The position numbers and the translations under genes were made by a program. The notes beneath the pieces are model-generated. The model had not been told where the DNA came from, searched no databases, and saw only the letters and a list, made by a program, of their open reading frames with translations. Shown piece by piece: positions 1-11,553 of a stretch of 64,000 nt of DNA (within the stretch, counting starts at the first letter, position 1; each line of letters opens with the position of its first letter). The stretch covers positions 1 to 64,000 of the forward strand of contig JAXRKP010001862.1 of NCBI GenBank assembly GCA_037039925.1, read 5' to 3'. The DNA comes from Doris montereyensis. Taxonomy: Eukaryota; Mollusca; Gastropoda; Nudibranchia; Dorididae.

Positions 1-654
1 TTTATCTGACATAAAGTTTCCCTTTGTCATGGAAAAAGAAAACATAAATGTTTACCAAGGCTTTTCATGGTGTCGAAAATGATGGCATGGTAAATGTTTA
101 TATGGGTTTTGTAAACATTGAAATCAAGAGTAAAATGAATTCTCAAGCTTTGTTTCTAATATGTTAAATGTCTCTCATATTCCCACCCACTCTAATTGAC
201 GAGCCTTCTTGTAGTCCAGTTTTTATTATCAGATCCTTTTCAAACATGGAGTTGATTATATTGTATGAGTTTTTCTTAGTTCAAGTACAGAATTATCATA
301 TTAATTAACACATCTATGATCTAGAAAGCAGCTAATTTTTTGTAGCTTTAATGAACAGACAAAAATATTGATTAGACCCTGGTCTGTTACAGACTTTCCT
401 ACCAGCTATGGCTGTTACCCAGTTGCATGCAGGTAGAATATAAGGCAAAAGCACTAATATCTCTCATAAACTCAAGGTTGCTGCTAGAGAGCGTATCATT
501 TGATGTTAGGGCCTCAGAACTTTGTAGAAACCTTGATCAATAGAATGATCAGGTCTTTATACTTGTTTTTTTCCTGAATCAGTGGACTGACAGGATATTT
601 GACATGCTCATCACGGTCATTAGTGGAATAATAAAATATTGACGCCAGTAGTGC
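1..654. other. non-coding flank, nothing recognised
   Basis: AT-rich sequence without an exon-like open stretch on either strand. I see no repeat unit, splice pair or protein similarity. It is probably intron or intergenic sequence 5' of the phosphatase gene. Confidence 0.4.
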
Positions 655-765
655 CTGGTGGCAGTAGCTCAGTTGGTAGAACGTCTGAAGACCCAGTTTA
701 ATTCCCATTTGGAGCAAAATTTTCTGGCCCTCCTGCCGACCCAGCAATGAAATGCGTAGTTAGGT
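655..765 (+). repeat. tRNA-like SINE head (fragment)
   Basis: The stretch starting near 660 contains an A-box-like TAGCTCAGTTGGTAGA and, about 30 bases on, a B-box-like GTTTAATTCCC. These are the two internal RNA polymerase III promoter blocks of a tRNA-derived SINE. The acceptor stem does not pair convincingly and there is no proper anticodon arm, so it is not a functional tRNA gene. It does not match the other SINE heads in the window closely and may be a separate family. Confidence 0.45.
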
Positions 766-1654
766 TTATTCAGACGTCATGAAATTAAAACCAGCGTGGA
801 AAGCACCGGCAAATTATAACATTATGCCATATACGTAAAAGAAATCAGGGCTTGATTCATCTACGATCAACTTTGAGTATGAGTATTTTACTTTATTTTT
901 TAGAAAGCTGTATTGGGAATTCGATTTTGTACTACTAAATTTCCAGTTATCTTGTACTGGGGAAAAGATAGAATAAGATGTTGAAAGTCAAAGACCTCTT
1001 TTACCATTGGATTAAATATGGAATTTAAATTTACAAAATCTCTGTTGATAGAACCACAAGGGTATTTAAATTTGTAGTAACTTCTGTGAATAAATCAACT
1101 TTTTATGAATTTGTCATAGATATATAAGATAGTCTCTGTCAGTGATACAGTAAGTGACTTTTAAGAGTTGAATAAGGAAGCATTTGATTTTGTAATAATT
1201 ACTTTTATCATTGGAATATGAAGGTATCAGTATTTAAATATGCAGTAACTGTTGACAAACAAATGTTATCTTACTTATATTTTTAATCTTTGTCTCAAAT
1301 GCTATTTGAATATTTTCATTATCTTTGCCTTTGAAATAATGCTGATGATAGAGTATCTGCATTCCTGTAAACTTTGTCGATGATTCAATGAAATGTACAA
1401 ATTGTCATTTAACTTTACCAGTGGCATGACCCGTATTTGAATTGTGACTATCTTTATAAGAATTGTGAGCTATTAGAGATTAAAGTCACCTTAATTTATT
1501 GAAAAAGAAGTATTAGAATCCTCATTCTTAATCCCCATGACTCTTCCGATAATTATGACTTTCGCTTGGGAATTGCTATACTGGTGAAGCTTTGAAAGTT
1601 TATTTAACTTTTATGAAACATGAAAAATGTCTGGGGTATTTTCTCAGATAAGGG

Positions 1655-4600
1655 ACAAATTGTATTTCTTCTTTCTTTCTTTATCAGCTCCCATTCTACC
1701 TTCCTGTGTATTGGTTCTAGATGCCCGAAATGATCTTTCTCCAGGCCGCCCTGTCCTGACATTTTCTGTGTCCTTTCGTGAAAGTTAAATTTCTTTGCGT
1801 TAATGCCTCTTTTATATCTTCTTCCCACTTTCTCCGAGGTCTGCCTTTTTGTTTTTTAACTTGAGTTTTAGCACTGTATACTAATTTAGCTATTCTATTG
1901 TCATTCTTTCTGTTAACATGCCCAAACCATCTCAGTTGATTCATTTCTATCTTAGTTTTTATGCTATCTGCTTTGGTTTGATCTCTTATTCTTATTGTTG
2001 TGTTTCTGATTTTGTCTCTTTTAGTTTTCCCTACTACTCTTCTTAGATATTTCATTTCGGCTGCCTGAACTCTACTGTATTCCTTACTGTCTAAGGTCCA
2101 GGTTTCACTGCCATAGATGAGAGTAGGACAATAAACTGTGTTGTATACTGACATTTTGGTTTGTGTTGACAATTCCTAGATGGTTATATATTGCACTTGC
2201 CTTTTGGATTCTCAGGCTGATTTCGAGTTAATCATTACTCCTAAGAAATTGTAGCTTTGAACTTGTTCTAAATTCTCCCTGCCTAATTTAAGATTTTGTG
2301 TTTTAGCTTTCCTAGTTACTAACACTAACATTGTTTTGGTTTTCTTTGCATGTACTCTCATTCCTCTTTTATTTAATTCGTTATTCATTATGTTGATATT
2401 CGACTGAGGTTCCTTTCTGATTTATTTCCAAACAGAACTAAATCATCAGCAAATGAAAGCATTGCTACATTTACTGGTTTGAGCTTCCACATACCTACAT
2501 TCGTTTTCTTCATTTTTGAGGATGCCTTTGCGACTGAATCTATAAATGTGATAAACAAAAGAGGACTTAGGATACAACCCTGTCTTAATCCTATATCTAC
2601 ATCAAATTCCTCAGATACATTTCAAGCTACTGTCACTGCACATGTTGGTTTATTGTAAAAACTTTTAATGGCTTTTATTAAATTTTGCTGTACGTTGTGT
2701 TCTTTTAAGGAATGCCATAGTTTATCCCTCCTCACAGTGGCAAGTGCCTTTTCTAAGTCAATAAAACACAGGTGCAAGTCAATGTTTCTCTCAAGGAATT
2801 TTTTTATTACTTGTCCAATTGTAAATGTGTGATCTTGTACACTTCTTCTTGGTCTAAATGCACTTCGGTGTTCTTCAATCTGATCCTCTACTCTTTTCCT
2901 TAGTCTCATTTCCAGAATCCTGGCATACACTTTTCCTAGTATGCTAAGTAGTGGTATTCCTCTATAGCTTGAGCATTCTATAGTTGATCCTTCCTTGTAT
3001 ATTGGTACTACTGTTCCCTTATTCCAGTCGTCTGGCACCTGTTTGGACTTCCATGCTTGTTGACATATTGCATGTAGTAGTTTGTCTGCCTCTCTCCCTA
3101 TGTTTTTAATAATTTCTGGATAAACTTGATGTGCTCCTGGGGCTTTTCCTAATTTCACTTTTCTTATAGCTGTTTGGAGTTCTTCTATTGAGATATCTAC
3201 ATCTTCAGCTGTCTCCTCTGGATTACTTGTTACTCTTAATAATTGATCTGTACTCCTTGTTTCATATATTCTGGAGGGATTATGTAATTGTTGAAAATAT
3301 TTGCTCCACGTTTCCATGATTTCGCTGTCTCCTTTTATTATTTCTCCTCTGGCGTTCGTTCTTAATTGGTCATGCTCTTCATTGGGCATGCTTGAGTCTT
3401 TCTCATGCTCTTCATTGCTCCCCAGAACAGCTTTTGATTTCCTTGAAATCTTTGTCCAAACTCTTTCCAATGTTCCTGTTTTGCTTTCCTAACCTCTTCT
3501 TTGGCAAAATTTCTTTTAAGATCCTATTTGGCCACTTCCAGGCATCCTTCTTTTTTTGATCTTAGTCTTGATATTCTCATTCCACCGTGCTGTTATTCTC
3601 CTATCTCCTTTAACTTGTTTCCTACTATAGACCTCTTCAGTACAACTGAGGAGTGTTTTTTAGATATTTGCCACTTTTCTTCTATTGTGCTTTCCTTCAG
3701 ATCCATCTGCCGTTCACTGATAGATCTTTTTATCCTGGATTGGTATATCTGTTTTACCTTGGTTTATTTAGTTCTTCTAAGTTAAGTACCTTTCTTCTCT
3801 TTCTTTTTCTGTTTGTTTTCTTCAGTTAATAATCTCATTTTGGCTATCACTAGGTGATAATCACTAAATATTTCAGCTCCTCTGTTTACTCTTGCATCCA
3901 TTGTACTGTAAAAAGGGAACTGCTAACTATTATGTAGTCTATGATTGACTTTTCACATCTGTCTTCATTTACACTCTTGTATATTTGTGTATATCTTTAT
4001 GAGGAAAAAATGTGTTAGCTATTTTCATGAAATTCTTTAGGCAAAAATCTCTTCATTTGGAGAAGTTGTTGTCTCTCCTTCTTTACCTATTACTCCTCCT
4101 GACGTTTCTACAATGTTGCCTACTCTAGCGTTTAAAACTCCTAAAACCATTAATTCCTGTTTTGGTTTGAGATTCTCTGCATCAAGTTGTAAATCATTTT
4201 GGAAGATATCTTTTTCTTCTTTGGTGGCATCTTCGTTTGGTCCATAAGCTATTAATAATTTAATTTCTCTTCCTTCTGGTTTAATATTTCCCTCTAACAG
4301 CCGTGGGCTTATAAATTTCCAACTTTTTAGTAGCATTTATTGCTTTTTATGCATTAAGAGGCCTACTCTTGCTCTAGTTTTGACATCTACTCCTGAGAAT
4401 ATTAAAGTATGATTTAGTCCTACATTTTCTATTCCTCGTCCTTTTTTCTTTGTTTCTGCAATAGCCAAAATGTCTATTTTGAATTTTTCCATTTCTTCAG
4501 CTAATTCCAACGCTTTTCCATTATTTGCCATATCATTCCATGTTCCAAAAATCACAGTGCGTGTTCTTTTCCAGAGTCGTCTTTGAAAGTTCAAGCCGGG

Positions 4601-4885
4601 TATATCATTGTATATATTTCTGTGAATCACTTTGGTTTTGGATAACGGCGGATTGGCCCACTGTACCCTAGGTAGATGGTGGGGCTGCCACCTTGAGGCC
4701 CCCTACCGGGTCTTGTTATTTTCTGACAGGGTTAACTCCCTTAGCCTTTGGTTGCTCAAAACCAGCCCGCAAGGCAGCAGGTTGTTATTTTCTGTCAGAG
4801 TTAACTCCCTTATCATTTGGTCAACCAAGACCCACCTAATCCCCGTACAGCTGCTTACCTGTCCACTGCCCGGAATTGTAATTCA
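1655..4885 (-). mobile_element. RTE-like non-LTR retrotransposon, decayed, nearly full length
   Basis: The minus strand reads in element order. A GC-richer 5' leader (4885-4640) contains two copies of a GGGAGTTAAC...CAGAAAATAACAA motif. An apurinic-type endonuclease follows: 4630-4337 with GTWND and DILAIAETKKKGRG, and 4336-4037 with IAYGPNEDATKEEKDIF and VLGVLNARVG. Reverse transcriptase is at 3470-2440 and a C-terminal region at 2172-1717. The RT shows APGAHQVYPEIIK, SSYRGIPLLSILGKVYARIL and FRPRRSVQDHTF. After a frame break it shows GLRQGCILSPLLF and the catalytic SFADDLVLFGN near 2440-2590. The C-terminal part has the YGSETWTL...LRRVVGKTKRDKIRN and LRWFGHVNR blocks common in RTE-like elements. 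The 3' end is GATAAAGAAAGAAAGAAG. Several stops and frameshifts make it inactive. Clade assignment is by motif style only. Confidence 0.85.
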
Positions 4886-5131
4886 AAATATTTTAAAATC
4901 ATTTTTCTTTCGTTAAGAGGTCTATGGATCTGGATGATGAAAACCATTTCTCTCGTTTGGTTTTCTTTCTTCTGGTGAATGGAGAGTAAAGTTAAGCGCA
5001 GATAAAAAGTCTTCAAACGCTATCATGGCATTTAGACTTCCATGCCATCATGGAAGTCACTCACACTCACTATCCTCACTGCCAAAGTTCACTATCTCAA
5101 GCCTTTTTGTACTTATCTATTCTATTTATAG

Positions 5132-5407
5132 AACCAGCCCAACCAGGACTTGTCAATGTGAAAGCCAGTCAGTTGACAGTAAACCCCATGAAAGTGGTAT
5201 TTGGAAAATCTGACGGTGTTGTGGAGTATTATGTCATCACTGTAACCCCTACATCTCATGGGAGTAGCATAAATGTTAACACAACAAGCAATGAGGCACA
5301 GTTCACCTTAGAGAATGCACATGTCTACAATTATAGTATAATTGCCTACAACTCCAAACGAGACATCAGTGATCCACAGACAGGTTCCTTTAGGACAGAT
5401 GCTCAAG
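5132..5407 (+). CDS. receptor tyrosine phosphatase, FN3 domain exon
   Basis: This is an internal exon of 276 nt (92 codons), bounded by CTATTTATAG at the 5' side and CAAG/GTAAGC at the 3' side. It is phase 1 at both ends, as is usual for fibronectin type III domains that occupy one exon. The reading starts PAQPGLVNVKAS and carries the FN3 pattern: a first strand ending in LTVNPMKVVFG, YYVITVTP in the C strand, and YNYSIIAYNSKRD as the F/G region with its conserved Tyr and Asn. It ends FRTDAQ, which joins in phase to the exon at 6655. FN3 repeats form the extracellular stalk of receptor phosphatases. The link to this gene rests on strand, phase and the phosphatase domain downstream. Exons before it, including any signal peptide, were not found in the window. 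Confidence 0.8.
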
Positions 5408-5522
5408 GTAAGCCTTAGTATTATTCACATACATGAGACATAGAAAGGAATAAGTATAGTATGAATCTTTTCTAATTCAGACTAAGAGTTAAAGCTGTTT
5501 TATGTAGAAACTTTAATCAGGT

Positions 5523-5868
5523 GACTGGGGAGTCTGTAGTCCAGAGGCAACATGTCGACCTCTCAACCGAATGGTCGCGGATTCAAGTCTCGGTAGGTTG
5601 AAATGTTTTCTCTGGATTTCTGTTGTGTAAAACATAACCCCCCACCCCACCCCCCCCCTCTGGTTCAGTTAGGTAGATCGACACCTAGTCTCATCGAAGT
5701 CGGGCGATATAAAGGAGGTCCTGTGAACAGATCACAACACTCTGTACATGTAAAGATCCCTTGATTGGTTACAGGGCAGGGCAGTTCAGGCAAAATTAAA
5801 AATCCTACCAGCACTCCTTAGATCATCTTAGTTGTGGATATAGGTAAATCAAATCAAATCAAATTGAT
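5523..5868 (+). repeat. SINE family B, full-length copy
   Basis: The tRNA-like head (CAACATGTCGACCTCTCAAC, then GGATTCAAGTCTCGG as B-box) is followed by a C-rich tract at 5638-5660 and a body. The tail is the short direct repeat AAATCAAATCAAATCAAA. The 3' half recurs at 58519-58650 and the head at 16900-16975, which defines a family inside this window. It lies in a phosphatase intron. Confidence 0.7.
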
Positions 5869-6654
5869 TAGGTGACTAGAGTATTTATAACCAAATTTCA
5901 ACCTGTTACGTTGAAACTTTTAAGGCTCCCATAATTTTCTAAAGGCTTTAGTTTGACCGTCCACTGGGAGCATGGTCATTGAGGAAAACTAAAGGAGAAG
6001 AAGAAATGAATTAAGTGGTTCTGGTTTTACAGGAATGGTTATCAGATCTGGTATCAATCAAGACTTGGTTACAAGAAATATGCACTCGCTTACCAACAAC
6101 AAGTTTGTATACTAGAGTAATGAGATCAAATCCATTCTGCAAAGATTCACCCAATCCTTTCTTCTTATCCCTGATCTGATTGTCAAAAAGAGATGGTGGG
6201 GACTGAAAGAGGGAAAAAGGAAAATCAAAATCGAAAGAGCAAATCATCAAGATAGTGGATTTGCGTTGGAAACTGAAAAGGCTGTTTTAGTATGGAATAG
6301 TACACGTGGAAGGAAAAGGTAGAAAGAAGAAAACCAAATGTTAGAATGGACAACTTGCTTTAAATGCCATCTGCATTGAGATGAACTGCAAAGAGAATAA
6401 GATGAGCAAGTGGAAAAGGTGAAAGTAAAAGCATCTCATATGGTAAATCATGTCTTTGAATGGCACAGGAATTGAATGATTGTGTGGATAGTTGAAAGCA
6501 ATGGTTAACTGCTATCAATAAAGAATTGTTTCACAACGTGTGTGATCAGATAAGAGGGCACAATGCTTTCCCAAGTAGATCTATCATGGCCAAGGTTTAT
6601 AATTGTATGCATGGCTTAACTGAAAGGCCAATTCCTGCTTGTGTTCCTTTCCAG

Positions 6655-6836
6655 CTTCATCGCCAGTAACTAGCCTGAATGTTGGATCTATAGGACCTGA
6701 CAATGTTATGGTGACTTGGAGGATGCCTACTGACCCCAATGGACAGATCTTAGCTTTTGTCATCTGGGTCTTGGATGGACATTCCCAGGATTGTGTACAA
6801 GGCTACAATTTAATGTGCTCTGATTGTCAGGGGCCG
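6655..6836 (+). CDS. receptor tyrosine phosphatase, FN3 domain, first half
   Basis: The exon lies between TTCCTTTCCAG and CCG/GTAAAT, phase 1 in and phase 0 out. The last base of the 5407 exon plus CT gives an Ala codon, so the join is in frame. It reads SSPVTSLNVGSIGPDNVMVTW, with the conserved FN3 Trp in VTW, then MPTDPNGQILAFVIWVLDG and a Cys-containing stretch (CVQGYNLMCSDCQGP). With the next exon the domain is about 130 residues, longer than the usual 90-100, and the extra length carries four cysteines around the exon border. Those cysteines may form a disulfide-stabilised loop; that part is inference. Confidence 0.78.
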
Positions 6837-7166
6837 GTAAATATTATGTATTGGTTGCTTGGGCTACATTGATATTTGAATGTGAACAATCTATGTAGCT
6901 TTTTAAAGTGTAAGATGATATCTTACTCATCTAATGAGTGTTTCAAAACCTTTGAGTGACGTTTTGGTAGTTAAAAAGTATACATTAATTTTGATCTACA
7001 CATTTATTATATAAGGGTAATGGGTGACTGTTATGTACAAAGTACTCAGAACTAATTTGTATCATTTAACCAAAATTGCTTGCCATTTTGCATGTTCAAA
7101 ACCTTTTGTTTTTGCTTGATAATAATGAAATGTTTTGTTTTGTTTTACTTTCTTATTTCTTACCAG

Positions 7167-7374
7167 AGGCCATCAACCTCAACAGAATGTCAATCGAATA
7201 AGAATGAATCCGACGTTTTCACTGCAAATCAAGTCGTAGAAAACTCTCTGCATAACTTCAGCTATCAAGTCACTTCACTTTCTCCTTTCCAGTATTACAA
7301 TGTCAAAATTTATGCTTTTAATGAAATTGGAGTAGGACAGTATCTACTACGAAATTTTACAACAGCTGAGGACC
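7167..7374 (+). CDS. receptor tyrosine phosphatase, FN3 domain, second half
   Basis: The exon starts after TTTCTTACCAG in phase 0, matching the previous exon, and ends at ACC/GTAAGA in phase 1. It reads RPSTSTECQSNKNESD, a linker, then NFSYQVTSLSPFQYYNVKIYAFNEIGVGQY. The L.P...Y.V.I.A.N..G.G pattern is the canonical E-F-G strand signature of FN3 domains. The phase 1 exit means the next exon should begin with two bases completing a codon. No such exon was recognised before the gap at 12723. Confidence 0.78.
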
Positions 7375-7557
7375 GTAAGAATTTTATTTGCTGTTTCAAT
7401 CGTTCAGCTATTCAGAATATAGTGGTCAAGCCATGTTTTTTGTTTGTGTAACTGTGAGAAGGAGGCTAAGTTAATTTTTAATATGGAGCTCAGCCAATTG
7501 AAGGACTCCATGTGAAGCATTTAAATTTTCACAGAGATGCAGGATTCACATCTAAAT

Positions 7558-8710
7558 GATGAGGCGTTGTAGCTTAACCGTAGTGTTGTGAGTTGGTAAT
7601 CAAGACGACACTGGTTCGAGCCCCACAGCTGGTAAAGGTGGATTTTAAAAAATAAATAATAATAATACTAAACACTTATAGAGGGCTTAATCCCCTAAAA
7701 GAGGCTCCAAGCGCTTTACAATATATTAAACATCCATACATTACATATATATCATGTAGTACATAGTAAAAACATTGATACAAATCATAGTCATTTATGG
7801 TTAAAAATTAGATTACATCTTAAAATATAAAGGCATTGAAACCAAAGACTAGAATTACATGAATTACATGACTGCAATTAAACGTATGGCATAGAACTAA
7901 TTAGTTGATTTAGAAATACGTAGGCTACATGAGACATCAATCAACATGTCTGTGGATATATACATAACATATACATATATATATATATACATACATACAC
8001 ATACACATACATACATATACACATATATACACACATATCATAGTAATATCCATATTGGTATTAAATGTTAATTATATTATTTAGACACAAAATCATCAAG
8101 CCAAATAGCAAAATTGCTCAGAGAAATAGTGCGTTTTTAACTTTTCTTGAAAATAGAAATATTATCTGCCTGTCTGATGGTTATTGGCAATGCGTTCCAC
8201 GTACGTGGACCGAAAGAAGAAAAGGACCACTCGCCCCTTTTTGTGCGTTTTAGAGGGGTAACTAAACGAGTGGAGTCTGCTGAGGATCTTAGTGATCTTG
8301 GCTGTGAGTATTTAGAAATCAGGTCGGAAAGATAGAGGGGGATGATCCGTCAAGGCATCTATAGACCAGAACTGATGCTTTGAACTTTATCCTTTGTTCA
8401 ACTTTGAGCCAATGAAACTCTGTCAAAAGAGGGGATACATTTTCTCCTTTGCGTTTTTTACAACGTACTCTTAGGAAAGGTACTTCAATCTAATTTCCTC
8501 ACTTGACTAAGGTGTGAATGAGTACCCAGCTATAGGTAGAGAAAGATCTTGTCTGAGTATTAGTTTGAAAAGTCTAACAGCTTATGTACTGTATGCTCCT
8601 CCCTGGAGTTGAGAAGGACTTTGAATGAAATGGCCCGGTGGGGGATAAATAATGTACAGCCGGTGAGCCTGCACTTGTGTGGGGAAATGGACAATAAATC
8701 CATCTTTATC
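7558..8710 (+). repeat. SINE family A, split by a later insertion
   Basis: The head at 7558-7644 has A-box-like TAGCTTAACCGTAG and the near-consensus B-box GGTTCGAGCCCC. The body resumes at 8453 with ACTCTTAGGAAAGGTACTTC and runs to the tail AATAAATCCATCTTTATC near 8700. The copy at 61641-61991 reads straight from head to body, so 7645-8452 was inserted afterwards. Further copies are on the minus strand at 50840-51168 and 56317-56666. Confidence 0.75.
7645..8452. mobile_element. unclassified element nested in SINE A
   Basis: About 810 bases interrupt the SINE between its tRNA-like head and its body. The insert begins with (AAT)n, then a stretch with CCAAGCGCTTTACAATAT. It has an AT/AC-rich microsatellite at 7967-8036 and a more complex 3' part at 8085-8450 with a short open frame that resembles nothing I know. 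No clear target-site duplication or terminal inverted repeat could be seen. Confidence 0.55.
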
Positions 8711-9969
8711 TTTAAATATCATTAATTATAAAGTTACATGGATTTTTGATGCATATCACAGTATGGAAAACACAAACCAGCCATTCGCCCCAGACAACCA
8801 TGCGTGGTGACGTCAGATTCGCCTAGGCAAAGCAAAGTGAATCGCAAACATTTAGTGTGTAAAGAAATGGGTAGCTTCCCACAGATTAATTTTTCGTGAC
8901 AGTTGATTGAAGGAAGACAAAGCTGTTGGTAGAATCCTTCTATGCTGTTCAAAATCAAACAAAAACCTTTATCAGAAGACTGCTCCAATCCAATGCGATC
9001 CAGTTAGTCGCAGCTTCATGTGGATGAAGATTATCACTACTTTGTGAGTGAGATGGACAGGCCGACATTCCTAGCTGTTCTCTAAAAGGGCGGTTAAATC
9101 ACAACTAATCAACGGATTGACAAGAATTTTGTTTGTTTGAAATAGAAACATATAAGAAGGACCGTAGCAACTGGTTAAATGAGAGGACACAAATGATACA
9201 AAGAATCCATAAAAGTCTTGAAATGTTTGTGACTGGCAAGATGTCTACATTATATAACTATCATGCAAACATTTAAACCAAGAAGAATTGTCACAGCCTC
9301 ATAAATCAACGTTTTAGTCCATTGAGACTGACATTTGAATAGTCACAAAATAGGGGACATAATTACAGAAACTCAAACCCCACAATCGTATTCTTAAAAA
9401 TGTGTCTATACAGTTTTCATTTCGCAATTATTTGCACTGTTTCTGTCTCTGATGCTTTCGTTCTTTTTGTTTATGTATTTGTTGTAAACAATCCTTCTAT
9501 GCAAGAAAACAGTTTCTTTAATGCAGATGCTGGCAGGAAACATTCACTGCAATTAGGCGGGCAGAACTTGGCGAGTATGATCACATTTTTGTTTCATGAT
9601 TTGAAATGAGGGAGTGAAATTCTTTAACGTGAGAGGCATGGTTAATGATCAATGCATTATTTGAGCAATTTCAAGGAGTCAGAAGATCTTCTTTCATCAT
9701 GTTGTGGAACATCTTTTGAAAGTGCCTTGTTGCATCCATTCATGCAAGCATTGTATGCATAAACGATTGCTTGTTTGTCTTTGCTTTCTAAATCGTCATT
9801 GTTGTTTTTGTGAATATAAGATGAACAGAATGCTTTGGATTTTTCCCTACCAAGTAGCCGAAAATATTTATATATTGTCTCTCAAGAACCAATTTATGCC
9901 TTGATGATAAAACTGGATGTTTTTCGTTTCACTTATGCAGTATTTCTAGTTTACAAAAAATTAGAATGC

Positions 9970-10509
9970 CAATGAAGTGAATATGTTGCTGTACAAGGTA
10001 GTTAATGAAGGGATGTGAGGTGTAAAACCAGTCCGTTTACACACAATAGCCTTTGCTTATGTTGGCCAGCAGGGTATGAAAAAGTTTGACAGCCAACTAT
10101 CAGAATTCTAGGCTGGGTTGTGCAATGTATGCTGCCCAGAATAAACAAGATGATCAAAAACATAACCCGTACTGCTGTTGCATAATCCAAGTGCCTTAAT
10201 GAGGTACTTGTATGATATCAATGCATTGGATTGTTTATGGACCCACTTTGCTTTGAAACCAATCACCATTTTCTTGATGGATAATGATTCCCTAGGATAA
10301 AAAACAAAACCTCTTGGAGTTGTTTTGAAAGTTGAAGGAGAAAGGGTGTGCTTTTTGTTTTTGATTGAGACCCATAGTAACTGATGTGTACCTTGGCATG
10401 ATGTAATATAGGGCTTCATTGGCTGCCTTTGTCTGGAAACAGTTGTGAAAACCATGGAGTGCATCAGAATGCTGGGCTTTTGGCCCAACGATCCTTGACA
10501 TGTAGTCAT
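9970..10509 (-). pseudogene. piggyBac-type transposase remnant
   Basis: The minus strand around 10270-10108 reads LSIKKMVIGFKAKWVHKQSN and then IKALGLCNSSTGYVFDHLVYSG. This aligns by pattern with the piggyBac DDE block (S-I-D-E-M-x-x-x-F-K-G-R ... K-x-W/G-L-x-D-S-x-T-G-Y-V). Shortly downstream, after frame breaks, TDWFYTSHPFINYLVQQHI fits the TDN-YTS-x-x-L-x-x-L-L block. In the first block the expected catalytic Asp is Lys, and the frame is broken more than once, so it is inactive. It sits in a phosphatase intron. Terminal inverted repeats and TTAA target sites were not located. Confidence 0.7.
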
Positions 10510-11159
10510 TTGTTGAGATCAGTTACAACTAGGATAGCCATGAACCAATTACATTCCTATCTTGATGTTTGCACCTAGCTTCCAATTCCATTTACAGACT
10601 CGGAGATGATTTGTCGAAAACACTTAGCCAGAGAAATCTTAGTAGATGTGTATTCATTGATTGCATGAATAATTTCATCGATTGCATATATGTTGTCAGA
10701 AGAATCTTTAGACAATCTGAAGCGGATGGATCCTCGTTGAGTGGCACCTGTAGCTCTGCATTGTGTAATGGTACAAATCTAAAGGAGTTTGTAGTCCTAC
10801 TCTTCTGGGGTAGACCATGGATGGCTGTACATGCTTTGCCTGTATTCTCACTATGATTCTAGTCATTGCATTGGGCAAAAGTTTCTTCTTTATTCCCACT
10901 GCAGCTGTTGCAGAGATGCTGATTTTGAGGGCTGATCGCAGTGCGATGGATCAGAATCTCTAGATCTAGATAACGAGTCATATTCTCCATCGTCATCAAT
11001 GTTAGATCTATAAATAGTCATGCTAATACTGCTAAATCCAGAAACATTGATGCCGATTCCATATTCGTGAATCATAATGAATGAAGTGATCAAATGGTAG
11101 AGAAAGAGACCATTGCCTAAAATATTTTAGAGACACTCGACCTTTTCTGGACCTTAGAC

Positions 11160-11553
11160 AGTAGGGAATACAGAAGAGTACAAGCAGCTGAAATGAAATA
11201 TCTAAAAAGATTAGTAAGGAAAACTAAAAGAGACAAAATCAGAAAACCAACAATAAGAGATGAAACCAAAGCAGATGGCATAAAAACTACGATAGAAATA
11301 AATCAACTGAGATGGTTGGAGCATGTAAAGGGAATGAAGGACAACAGAGTAGCTAAATCAATATGCAGTGCTAAAACCCAAGGTAAAAGACCAAAAGATT
11401 GACTCGGAGAAAGTGGGAAGAATATGTAAAAGAGACATTAAAGCAAAGAAGTGTCAGGACAGGGCAGCCTGCATAAAGATCATTTCGGGCATTTAAATCC
11501 ATACACCGGAAGATAGAATGGGAGCTGATAAAGAAAGAAAAAAAAGGTTAAAT
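11160..11553 (+). mobile_element. 3' tail of the RTE-like LINE, second copy
   Basis: This is a 5'-truncated fragment of the same element as at 1655-4885, on the opposite strand. It encodes MKYLKRLVRKTKRDKIRKPT and NQLRWLEHVKG, has frame breaks, and ends GGGAGCTGATAAAGAAAGAAA. Heavy 5' truncation with a shared 3' end is the usual product of target-primed reverse transcription. Confidence 0.8.

Noticed and set aside
655..720. tRNA gene
   Set aside because: A- and B-box-like blocks are present but cloverleaf stems do not form; a SINE head is the better reading. The same applies to the heads at 7558, 16005, 49609, 59575 and 61641.
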